Source: Ideonella sp. (GTDB lineage: Bacteria; Pseudomonadota; Gammaproteobacteria; Burkholderiales; Burkholderiaceae_C). Taken from it: 16,924 nucleotides of DNA. Both the position numbers and the translations under genes were made by a program. The notes below the pieces were generated by a model, which had not been told where the DNA came from, searched no databases, and saw only the letters and a list, made by a program, of their open reading frames with translations. Below, in pieces: positions 1-8,378 of the stretch. The stretch is from NCBI RefSeq assembly GCF_016702655.1, contig NZ_JADJDO010000007.1, positions 1 through 16,924 of the forward strand. The letters run 5' to 3'. Position 1 is the stretch's first letter. Each line of letters starts with the position of its first letter.

Positions 1-3
1 CGC

Positions 4-21
4 GCGTGGCATCTGCCACGC
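4..21. terminator. Small hairpin downstream of the alpha/beta hydrolase gene
   Basis: A perfect 7-bp stem (GCGTGGC / GCCACGC) encloses the tetraloop ATCT. It lies about 50 bases past the stop of the minus-strand hydrolase, so it could end the metY-hydrolase transcript. The T-tract expected of an intrinsic terminator would lie beyond the left edge and cannot be seen. It could equally be a chance palindrome in GC-rich DNA. Confidence 0.3.
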
Positions 22-69
22 CGGACGGCGGCTTTATCGCTCGTTCAATGCCGGGGCAAAGCCGAAGCC

Positions 70-871
70 TCAGCCGAGCGCGATGCGCAGCGCTGCCAAC
101 ACCTGCTCGGGGCACTCCTGCATCAGGTTAGCCGCCCGCCGGCGACGAGCTGCACCGGCGCGTTCAGCGTCGCGGCCAGCCCCTTCGCCGCGCGCGTCGG
201 CGTCATCTGGTCGTCGCGGGCGAGGATCAGGTGCGCCGGGCAGCGCACGCGCGCGGCGGCTTCGACGCCGTTGGCGTAGCGGTCGCAGGCCGAGAAGTCG
301 TTGTGGAACAGGCGCTCGTCGCCCTGGTGGCGCAGCACCTGGCACATCAGCGCGCGCGCCGCGCCGCGCAGCCAGACGCCCGGGCCGGGGTAGGATGGCT
401 TGGGCGCGAGCGTCGAGTGCGAGAACATCACGGCGCGGTCGATCGCCGCGAGCGGGTCGGCGAGCGCGAGATCGAGTAGCGCCTGCGGCACCGCCATCGG
501 GTAGCAACTGCCGAGCATCGCGAGCCGGGTCACGCGCCCTGGCGCCCGGCCCGCGGCCTCGAGCGCGATCAGCGAGCCCATGCTGTGGCCGGCAAGCGCC
601 GCCTGCTGCACGCCGGCGGCGTCGAGCAGCGCGAGCGTCCAGTCGGCCATGGCCTCGATGTCGGCGAGCGCCGGCCCGGCACTGCGCATGTGGCCGGGCA
701 GGTCGACCGCGAGCACCGAATGGCCGTGGTTCGCGAACCAGCGCGCGAGCAGCGTCCAGACGCTGTGGTCGTTGAGCCCCCATGGATGAAGACGACGCAG
801 GGCAGGGCGGCGTCGAAGGGCTTGCCGCCGGTGTAGGCGTAGGCCTCGCGGCCGTCGACGGGCAGCCTCAC
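70..871 (-). CDS. Alpha/beta-fold hydrolase (two frameshifts)
   Basis: A cytoplasmic alpha/beta hydrolase of unknown substrate, about 267 residues once corrected. Visible family marks are the oxyanion strand VVFIHGG near residue 30, the strand-turn LAVDLPGH, the nucleophile elbow GHSMGS with Ser as nucleophile, and RDDQMTP carrying the probable acid Asp. The GTG start at 871 overlaps the metY TGA as GTGA, so the gene is likely translated by coupling to metY. Two single-base losses break the frame. One is in the C-run at 777-781, inside the oxyanion segment. The other is near 132-138, exactly where the catalytic His is expected after AGG; the downstream frame then reads LMQECPEQVLAALRIALG and stops at 70. 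The His therefore cannot be read directly. The fold is clear; the substrate is not, and a link to sulfur metabolism is only contextual. Confidence 0.82.
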
Positions 872-2165
872 CGTGCCTTCTCGCGATCTTGAGCGCCCGC
901 TTCAGGTCGTCGATCAGGTCGTCGGCGTCCTCGAGCCCCATCGACAGCCGGATCGTCCCCGGCGCGATGCCGGCCTGTGCGAGCGCTGCATCGTCCATGC
1001 GGAAATGCGTCGTCGACGCAGGGTGGATGACGAGCGACCGGCAGTCGCCGACGTTGGCGAGGTGGCTGAAGAGCTTCAAGGCCTCGATGAAGGCCTTGCC
1101 CTGGGCGCGCGTGCCTTTCAGGTCGAAGCTGAACACCGCGCCGGCGCCGCGCGGCAGCAACTTCTGCGCGAGCGCGTGGTCCGGATGCGATTCGAGCTCG
1201 GGGTAGCCGACCGCCGCGACGAGCGGCTGCGCGACGAGGAATTCGACGACCTTGCGCGCGTTCTCGACGTGACGCGCCATGCGCAGCGGCAGCGTTTCCA
1301 GGCCCTGCATCATCAGCCAGGCCGTGTGCGGGCTCATGCAGGCGCCGAAGTCGCGCAGCCCTTCGCGGCGCGCACGCAGCAGGAAGGCGCCTTCGGTGCT
1401 TTCCTCGGCGAACACCATGCCGTGAAACCCTTCGTAGGGCTGGTTCAACTCGGGGAAGCGCGTCGCCTCGCTCCAGTCGAAGGCGCCGCCGTCGACGAGT
1501 ACGCCGCCGACCACCGTGCCATGGCCGCACAGGAACTTGGTCGCGGAGTGGAAGACGAGGTCGGCGCCGTGCTTGAAGGGCTGCATCAGCCAGGGCGTGG
1601 TGAAGGTCGAGTCGACGAGCAGCGGCACGCCCGCCTCGTGCGCGATGGCGGCGACGGTCGGGATGTCGAGCACGTCGAGGCCGGGATTGCCGAGCGTCTC
1701 GCCGAAGAGCAGCTTCGTCTCCGGGCGGATCGCGGCGCGCCAGCCGGCGATGTCGCCCGGCTTGACAAATGTCGTCTCGATGCCGAAGCGCGACAGCGTG
1801 TAGTGCAGCAGGTTGTGCGAGCCACCGTACAGCGCGCTCGAGCTGACCACGTGCGAGCCTGAGCCGGCGATCGTCGCGATCGCGAGGTGCAGCGCCGCCT
1901 GGCCGCTCGCGGTCGCGATCGCGCCCACGCCGCCCTCGAGCGCCGCCATGCGTTCCTCGAACGCGGCATTGGTCGGGTTGCTGATGCGGCTGTACACATG
2001 CCCCGAGCGCTCGAGATTGAACAGCGACGCCGCCTGCTCGCTCGACTCGAACACGAACGCCGTCGTCAGGTGGATCGGCAGCGCGCGTGCGCCCGTCGCC
2101 GGGTCGGGCGCGGCGCCGGCGTGCAGCGCCAAGGTGTCGAATCCGGGGTCGGAGGGGCCTGCCAT
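868..2165 (-). CDS. metY: O-acetylhomoserine/O-succinylhomoserine sulfhydrylase (MetY-type)
   Basis: A PLP enzyme of the Cys/Met metabolism family that makes homocysteine from an acylated homoserine and sulfide, in methionine synthesis. The corrected product is about 432 residues, normal for MetY. Marks are the N-terminal DTLALHAG, the substrate/PLP segment SGHVYSRISNPTN (about 54-66), YGGSHNLL near 113-120, LLVDSTFTTP (182-191) and the PLP-binding Lys210 in HSATKFLCGHG. ATG 2165 is chosen because the conserved GFDTLALHAG begins nine residues later; the in-frame ATG at 2222 would add 19 residues without family character. One base is missing at about 881-886. Restoring it gives the ending ALKIAEKAR and a TGA at 870-868 overlapping the hydrolase GTG start; as read, the frame runs on into the hydrolase. 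A homocysteine gamma-lyase or MetZ assignment is less likely. Confidence 0.93.
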
Positions 2166-2198
2166 CGCGTTGCGCCGTTCGGGTGTCTGTGGCGCGGA

Positions 2199-2212
2199 TT
2201 GTGTGCTATGTT
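2199..2212 (+). promoter_or_regulatory. Possible extended -10 promoter for the CBS-domain gene
   Basis: The 80-base divergent space between metY and the CBS gene contains TGCTATGTT, an extended -10 (TG-n-TATGTT, hexamer at 2207-2212). It lies 33 bases before the CBS start. No good -35 is visible at 17-18 bases upstream (TGTCTG at best). A strong Shine-Dalgarno, AGGGGAGG, at 2233-2240 precedes the ATG at 2246. The promoter call is pattern-based only. Confidence 0.35.
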
Positions 2213-2245
2213 GGCTCCGCATCGAATCGAAGAGGGGAGGCTCGC

Positions 2246-2929
2246 ATGAAAGTCAGTGACATCCTTCGTGTCAAGGGCGGGACGCTGTTCACCGTCTCGC
2301 CCGACCAGCCGCTCGCCGAGGCAGTGCAGACCATGGCCGGCAACGACATCGGCTCGCTCGTGGTCATGAGCCATGGCCAGCTCGCCGGCATCCTGACCTT
2401 CCGCGAGGTTATTCTGGCCCTGGTCAAGAACGGCGGCATCATCGGCAAGACGACGGTGCGTTCGGTGATGGACGACAGCCCGCTGACCTGCACCCCCGAG
2501 ACCGAGATCGACGAGGTGCGGCGCATGATGCTCGGCCGCCATGCGCGCTACACGCCGGTGATGAACCAGGGCATGCTGATGGGCGTGATCTCGTTCTTCG
2601 ACGTCGCCAAGGCCGTCGTCGACGCGCAGGACTTCGAGAACCGGATGTTGAAGGCCTACATCCGCGACTGGCCGGTCGAGGAGCCCGGGCCCGGGCAGCG
2701 GCGGCGCCAACTGGTCGCCGAAACCGAGCGCCTGGAAACGCGCAGCAGGCGACTTACCAGGCCTTCGCTGCAACTTCGCAGGGCGCTGCGGCCTGAGCAG
2801 AATCGTCCTTCCGATCACGGCCCAGGTGGCGTGATCCGCTCTCCGGCGCAGCCATGTCCAGCACCTTCGGCACCCTGTTTCCGGGTCACCAATTTCGGCG
2901 AGAGCCACGGCCCGCAATCGGCTGCGTGA
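2246..2929 (+). CDS. Tandem CBS-domain protein (C-terminus uncertain)
   Basis: A small regulatory protein with two CBS motifs, which as a pair usually bind adenine nucleotides or S-adenosyl ligands. The first runs over about residues 1-60 (MKVSDILRVKGG...VSPDQPLAEAVQTMAGNDIGSLVV...GQLAGILTFREV). The second covers about 70-130 (VRSVMDDSPLTCTPETEIDEV...RYTPVMNQGMLMGVISFFDVAKAV). Stand-alone proteins of this type are usually near 145 residues and end soon after the helix AYIRDWPVEE. Here the frame continues to 228 residues and overlaps aroC by 76 bases. Third-position GC stays high to about 2745 and then falls, and the last codons read conserved AroC sequence in frame (FRVTNFGESHGP). The true stop is probably between 2690 and 2800 and is hidden by an indel. 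ATG 2246 is supported by the Shine-Dalgarno at 2233-2240. The ligand is unknown. Confidence 0.8.
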   Translation: MKVSDILRVKGGTLFTVSPDQPLAEAVQTMAGNDIGSLVVMSHGQLAGILTFREVILALVKNGGIIGKTTVRSVMDDSPLTCTPETEIDEVRRMMLGRHARYTPVMNQGMLMGVISFFDVAKAVVDAQDFENRMLKAYIRDWPVEEPGPGQRRRQLVAETERLETRSRRLTRPSLQLRRALRPEQNRPSDHGPGGVIRSPAQPCPAPSAPCFRVTNFGESHGPQSAA

Positions 2930-3953
2930 TCGACGGCTGCCCGCCGGGGCTCGCGCTGTCCGAAACCGACATCCAGCCCGAGCTCGACCGGCGGCGTCCC
3001 GGCACGAGCCGCCACGTGACGCAGAGGAACGAACCCGATGCGGTGCAGATCCTCTCCGGCGTCTACGAGGGCGTCACGACCGGCACCCCGATCTGCCTGC
3101 TGATCCACAACACCGACCAGCGCAGCAAGGATTACGGCAACATCCTCGACACCTTCCGCCCCGGCCACGCCGACTACAGCTACTGGCGCAAGTACGGCCT
3201 GCGCGACCCGCGCGGCGGCGGGCGTGCGTCGGCGCGCCTGACGGCGCCGATGGTCGGCGCCGGCGCCGTCGCGCGCAAGTGGCTGCGCGAACATCACGGC
3301 ACCGGCTTTCGCGGCTGCATGACGCACCTGGGCGCGATCGCGATCCCCTTCGAGGTTGGGAGCATGTGCCCAACAACCCCTTCTTCGCCGCCAACGCGAG
3401 CATGATCGCCGAGCTCGAGGCGGCGATGGACGCGCTGCGCAAGGAAGGCGACTCGGTCGGCGCACGTATCCATGTCGAGGCGACCAACGTCCCGCCGGGA
3501 CTCGGCGAGCCGCTCGCCGACAAGCTCGACGCCGAGATCGCCTACGCGATGATGGGCATCAACGCCGTCAAGGGGGTCGAGATCGGCGCCGGCTTCGGCT
3601 GCGTCGCGCAGCGCGGCAGCGTGCACGGCGACGAGCTGACGCCGCAGGGCTTTCGCGGCAACAACGCCGGCGGCATGCTCGGCGGCATCAGCACCGGGCA
3701 GGACATCACGGTCGCGATCGCGATCAAGCCGACGAGCTCGATCCGCGCACCGCGCGCCTCCATCGACCGCAACGGCGCGCCGACCGTGGTGCAGACCTTC
3801 GGCCGCCACGACCCCTGCGTCGGCATCCGCGCGACGCCGATCGCCGAAGCCATGCTCGCCCTCGTGCTGATGGACCACGCGCTGCGCCAGCGCGCGCAGT
3901 GCGGCGATGTGCACCTCGCGACGCCGCCGATCGCGGCGAGCGCGCCGCGCTGA
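2854..3953 (+). CDS. aroC: Chorismate synthase (three indels)
   Basis: The last step of the shikimate pathway: FMN-dependent conversion of 5-enolpyruvylshikimate-3-phosphate to chorismate, in the cytoplasm as a tetramer. Corrected length is 366 residues, typical for the family. Clear blocks are AIGCVIDGCPPG, ELDRRRPGTSRHVTQR, TDQRSKDYGNI, FRPGHADYSYW, GLRDPRGGGRASARLTAP, GGMLGGISTGQDI, IKPTSSIRAP and TFGRHDPCVGIRATPIAEAM. Three indels interrupt it. An extra C near 2881 and a missing G near 2914 compensate each other, so the conserved FRVTNFGESHGP is displaced into another frame for about 11 residues. A missing G near 3354 breaks IAIPFEGWEHVPNNPFFAANA. The start ATG 2854 gives the usual N-terminus MSSTFGTLF; no good Shine-Dalgarno precedes it, so coupling to the CBS gene is possible. 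aroC is normally essential, which argues that the indels are sequence errors. Confidence 0.95.
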
Positions 3954-3984
3954 CCGCGCGCCGCCGGCGGGCGGCAGCTGATGA

Positions 3985-4042
3985 CCGCCCCAAGCTCACT
4001 GCGTTCGCGGCCCCCAAGGGGCGCTCAGTCGGCTTGGGGCGG
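3985..4042. repeat. Large inverted repeat between convergent aroC and GH15 genes
   Basis: Perfect 11-base arms, CCGCCCCAAGC at 3985-3995 and GCTTGGGGCGG at 4032-4042, enclose a second small hairpin (GCCCC-CAA-GGGGC, 4010-4022). The whole lies in the 110-base space between two convergent genes, so it may act as a bidirectional terminator or mRNA 3'-end stabiliser. From memory, very similar elements (CCGCCCCAAGC...GCTTGGGGCGGCCCGGCG) are dispersed between genes in many Burkholderiales genomes; I cannot confirm copy number from one window. No T-tract follows either arm. Confidence 0.75.
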
Positions 4043-4063
4043 CCCGGCGCTCGACTGAGATCG

Positions 4064-5898
4064 TCAGACCACGCTGTCCCAGGGCGCCGAAAGCCGAACC
4101 GCTCCGTTGATGATGCCGACCATCGAATAGGTCTGCGGGAAGTTGCCCCACAACTCGCCGGTGACGGCGTCGATGTCCTCGCTCAGCAGGCCGGCCGAAT
4201 TGCGGCGCGCGATCAGGGCCTCGAACGCTTCGCGCGCGCGGTCGCGCTCGCCGATCCGCGCCAGCGCATCGACGCGCCAGAACGAGCAGACGTTGAAGGC
4301 CACTTCGGGCCGGCCGAAGTCGTCTTCGGCCTCGTAGCGGCGCATGAAGTGCCCGTCGCACAGCGAGCGCTCCAGCGCCCGCACGGTGCTGACGAAGCGC
4401 GGGTCGGTCGGCGCGAGGAAACCGACCTCGGCCATCAACAGCACGCTGGCGTCGAGGTCCCGCCCGCCCAGGCTCTCGACGAAGGCCTGGCGCTCGTCGC
4501 TCCAGGCCGCCTGCAGGATGGCCTCGCGGATCACGCCTGCGCGCGACTGCCAGAGTGCCGCACGCTGCGGCAGGCCGAGTGCCGCGGCGATGCGCGCGAG
4601 CCGGTCGCACGCGGCCCAGCACATCAGCGTCGACGAGGTGTGGACGCGCGCGCGCGTGCGCAGCTCCCAGATTCCCGCGTCGGGCTGGTCGTGCAGGCGC
4701 CAGGCCTGTTCGCCCATCACCTCCAGCGCATGAAAGTCGGCAGCGTCGCCGCGCCTGAACAGGCGGTGGTCGTGAAAGGCCTGCGCGGCACCCAGGACGA
4801 TGCTGCCGTAGACGTCGTTCTGGACATGCTCGTGCGCCTGGTTGCCGACGCGCACCGGCGCCATGCCGCGATAGCCGGGCGCGCGCGCGATCACCTCTTC
4901 GGTCAGGACCTCGAGGCCGATGCCATACAGCGGCTGCACGCGTCCGTCCGGCGTGCCGCGGACCACGTTGTAGAGCCAGTTCAGGTAGCTCTCCATCGTG
5001 CCGACTTCGGACAGGCCGTTGAGCGCGCACGACGAAGTACGCGTCGCGCAGCCAGCAATAGCGGTAGTCCCAGTTGCGGCCTGTGCCGGGCGCCTCGGGG
5101 ACCGATGGTGGTGAGCGCCGCGACGATGGCGCCGGTGTCCTCGAAGACGCACAGCTTGAGCGTGACGGCGGCGCGGATCACCGCCTCCTGCCATTCGAGG
5201 GGCACCGCGAGCCGGCGGCTCCAGTGACGCCAGTACAGTGCGGTCTGCTCCTCGAAGTCACGCGCCGTCTCGTCGATGCCGCCCACCAGGGTCTCGTCGG
5301 GGCCGAGCAGCATGCTCATCGGGCCGTGCATCGAGAACCAGGTACCGTCGGTGATGTAGGTCAGCGGCGCGCTCGTGTTGAGCCTGAGCGTGCACTGCGG
5401 CATCACGAAGCGCAGGTGGTGGCTGCCCCGGGTGAGCGCGGGTGGCGACGCGCCCCAGTCGCCGTGCGGCCTGACCGAGATCCTCAGGCGCGGGTGCCCG
5501 GCCAGCGGCCGCATGCGCCTGACGAGCTGGGCCGGCCGGAACACGCGGTCGCGGCTGATCAGGCGCGGCGCGAAGTCCGTCACTTCGACGCCCTGGCCCC
5601 TTGCGTCCCAGAGCTGCGTTCTCAGGATGGCGGTACCTGGGTCGTAGGCCTGCTCGACGCGCGCCAGGCCCTCGATCTCGACCGTCATCGCGCCGTCCAG
5701 CGGCAGGCCGTCGGCGCTGTCGAGCAGCGCGTCGAACACCGGCGTGCTGTCGAAGCGCGGCATGCAGCACCAGACGATGCTGGCCCGACGCGTCACGAGG
5801 GCGCCGATCGTGCAGTTGCCGATCAAGGCCAGGTCCAGCGAGGCGCGTTCGGCCTCGGAACTCGACCGGGGCGGCAGTGTTGATGTCGCTTGCGTCAT
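4064..5898 (-). CDS. Glycoside hydrolase family 15 enzyme (glucoamylase/trehalase-like)
   Basis: A GH15 enzyme of about 611 residues after correction, matching the bacterial cytoplasmic two-part form: an N-terminal beta-sandwich (about 1-250; IGNCTIGALVTRRASIVWCCMP near 26-47, GVEVTDFAPR) followed by an (alpha/alpha)6 barrel. Barrel marks are RNWDYRYCWLRDA, GNQAHEHVQNDVYGSI, FNVCSFWRVDALARIG and GELWGNFPQTYSM. The Glu of GLLSED, just before GNFPQ, is in the place expected for the general base. No signal peptide is seen. Two indels break the frame: about one extra base near 5101-5107, and a lost GC dinucleotide near 5022-5028 in the codons for VRALNG. It is divergent from otsA, which fits hydrolysis of trehalose or another alpha-glucan. 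GH15 includes both glucoamylases and trehalases and I cannot choose between them. ATG 5898 opens the frame; no better start is seen. Confidence 0.9.
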
Positions 5899-5948
5899 GT
5901 TGGCCTGCGGCTCGACTCGTTGACTGGGCTACATTCGGTTTCGAGGTC

Positions 5949-6017
5949 GGAGGATATGCGATGCACAGATCGCTTGCGTGGCAGGGCAGCACCCGGACCG
6001 GCCGGCAATGGCGCTGA
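5949..6017 (+). promoter_or_regulatory. otsA leader: strong RBS and an overlapping 18-codon reading frame
   Basis: GGAGG at 5949-5953 sits seven bases before ATG 5961. From that ATG an 18-codon frame (MHRSLAWQGSTRTGRQWR) runs to a TGA at 6015-6017, overlapping the otsA ATG at 6008 by ten bases. It could be a leader peptide that couples translation to otsA. It could also be the true OtsA N-terminus, separated from the rest by a one-base deletion, which the rate of such errors here makes likely. A weak CTACATT at 5929-5935 resembles a stress-sigma -10, but no -35 supports it. Confidence 0.4.
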
Positions 6018-8360
6018 AGACAGTCCGCCTGCAACTGCGCTTCCTGCTGCCGCTGCTGGCGGTGTTGATCGCCGCTGCCTATGTCGCGGTCCCGTTGATG
6101 GACCAGGTCACGCTGCGCTGGTTCAGCCGCGACCTGGACAGCCGCGGGGTGCTGGTCGCCCAGGCGCTCTCCGACTCGGTCGCCGAGGCGATGCTGTCCG
6201 ACCGCGTGCAGCGGCTGCAGCCCCTGTTCGACCGTGCCGCGCAGGACGAGCGGCTGTTCGCGATCGCGCTGTGCAGTCCCGACGGCACGCTGCTGCAGAG
6301 CACGGATCGCTTTCCGCGAAGCATGAGCTGCGCGGCTGCTGCCGAGCTCGCCGCGCAAGGCGAGCCGCGCGTTGCCCTCGAGGGCGGCGCTGTGCATGTC
6401 GGTGTGCACGACGTGATCGGCCGTCGGCCCGCTCCGCCGCCGCCGGAGTGGGTGAATCCGGCGCCGGAATTGCTGCCTGAGGAAGACGCGGCGTCGATCA
6501 GGCAATCGACACCGACCGCCACTCCCGAGATGGCGCCCGTTCTGCTCGCCCGCCTGGTCCTGGTGCACGACCTGAGCTTCATCGAACGGCGCAGCCAGGA
6601 CACCCGCAACTACCTCGTCGGCCTGATCGCTGCACTCGGCCTGGTGATCGCATTGATCACCGTGGTTGTCGCCCAGTTGAGCTGGCGCGGCTGGGTCAAC
6701 GGCGCGCGCGCGCTGATGCGCGGCGAGGGCCTGCTCAGCCCGTTGCTGCCGGTGCCCGAACTGGCGCCGTTCGCCGCCGATCTCCGCGCCCGGCTGCGCG
6801 ATCTCGAGGACGAGTACCGGCGCGCCCAGGGGCCCGAGGCCGAGTGGACGGCCGAGCGCCTGCGACTGCTGCTGCGCACCCAGCTCAGCGGGGACCAGGT
6901 GATCGTGGTCTCGAACCGCGAGCCCTACATCCACGAGCGCGGCGCCGCGGGCGAACTGCTCGTCAAGCGGCCGGCGAGCGGCCTCGTCACGGCGGTGGAG
7001 CCGGTGATGCGCGCCTGCTCGGGCGTCTGGGTCGCGCACGGTAGCGGCAGCGCCGACCGCGATGTCGTCGATGCGGGCGATCGCGTGCGCGTGCCGCCGG
7101 GCGAGGACGATTACTGGCTGCGCCGGGTCTGGCTGACGCCGCAGGAGGAGCAGGGCTATTACTACGGATTCGCCAACGAGGGCCTGTGGCCGCTGTGCCA
7201 CGTCGCCCACGTGCGGCCTGTGTTTCGCGAGCCCGACTGGGAGGCCTACCGGGCGGTCAACCAGCGCTTCGCCGATGCCGTGGTCGCCGAGGCGCGCGGG
7301 GCCGACCCGGTCGTGCTGGTGCAGGACTATCACTTCGCCCTGCTGCCGGCGATGATCCGCGCCAAGCTGCCCCAGGCCACGATCCTGACCTTCTGGCACA
7401 TCCCGTGGCCCAATCCCGAGTCGTTCGGAATCTGCCCCTGGCGGCGTGAAATCCTGCAGGGCATGCTCGGCAGCACCATCCTCGGGTTCCACACCCGTTT
7501 TCACTGCAAGAACTTCATCGAGACAGTTGACCGTTATCTCGAAGCCCGCATCGAGCACGAGCATTCGATCATCGCCTATGGCGGCAAGGGAGACGCTCGT
7601 CGAGAGCTATCCGATCTCGATCGAGTGGCCGGACGATGCCCAGGCCGCTGCGTGGCCGGCGGTGGGCGAGTGCCGCCGGCGCGTGATCGAACGCCTGCAG
7701 TTGCCGGCCGATGTCTGCCTGGCCGTCGGCGTCGATCGCTTCGACTACACCAAGGGCATCCTCGAACGGCTCAACGCCGTCGAGCGCATGCTCGAGAAGT
7801 GGCCCGAATGGGTAGGCCGCTTCGCGTTCGTCCAGGTGGCGGCACCGACGCGCGGAGCGCTGGAAGAGTACCGCAGCTTCCAGGACCGCGCGGAGAGCAT
7901 GGCCCGGCGCATCAACGACAGGTTCGGCCGTCCCGGCTACCAGCCCGTGCACCTGCTCGCGCAGCACCACGAGCACGACGCGGTGAACGAACTCTTCCGG
8001 GCCGCGAATGTGTGCGTCGTGACCAGCCTGCACGACGGCATGAACCTGGTCTGCAAGGAGTTCGTCGCCGCGCGCGACGACCTGCAGGGCGTGCTGATGC
8101 TGAGCCGGTTTGCCGGCGCCGCGCGCGAGTTGTCGGAAGCGCTGATCGTGAACCCTTACCACGTGGAGGAGACCGCCGAAGCGCTCAACCGCGCGGCCAG
8201 GATGCCGGCCGCGGAACAGCGCGAACGCATGGCCAGCCTGCGCAGCACGGTGCGCGAGTTCAACGTCTTTCGCTGGGCCGGCCGCATGCTCGCCGATGCG
8301 GCCCGCTGGCGGCTGCGTGCACGCATCGAGGATCGCGTGCGCCGCAGTCAGAACATCTGA
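6008..8360 (+). CDS. otsA: Trehalose-6-phosphate synthase with N-terminal membrane module
   Basis: A GT20 glycosyltransferase making trehalose-6-phosphate from UDP-glucose and glucose-6-phosphate. Corrected length is about 783 residues, some 300 longer than classical OtsA. The N-terminus carries a membrane helix (about 9-30), an extracytoplasmic segment of about 170 residues with a Cache/PAS-like stretch LFAIALCSPDGTLLQSTD, and a second helix (about 201-223). The catalytic part starts near residue 298 with VIVVSNREPY. It continues with the glucose-phosphate/UDP-glucose motifs VLVQDYHFALLP, FWHIPWPNPESFGICPWR, VGVDRFDYTKGI and SLHDGMNLVCKEFVAAR. One extra G near 7588-7590 breaks the frame between AYGGK and ETLVESYPIS. 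Start choice is uncertain: ATG 6008 has a poor RBS, GTG 5978 is in frame upstream, and ATG 5961 has the best RBS but is out of frame. otsB follows 18 bases downstream. Confidence 0.93.
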
Positions 8361-8378
8361 GAGGCGCGAGTCGATCCG

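Noticed and set aside
123..2222. A single 699-residue MetY-hydrolase fusion protein on the minus strand
   Set aside because: The junction has no family sequence and is explained by single-base losses near 883 and 779; correcting them gives two normal-length proteins with a GTGA overlap.
5920..5948. A sigma-70 promoter for otsA with TTGACT as -35
   Set aside because: No -10-like hexamer occurs 16-18 bases downstream of TTGACT (5920-5925).
5258..7564. A 768-codon open frame antisense to otsA and part of GH15
   Set aside because: No recognisable domain, and rich in Arg, Ala, His, Gln and Asp as expected from the reverse of GC-biased coding sequence.
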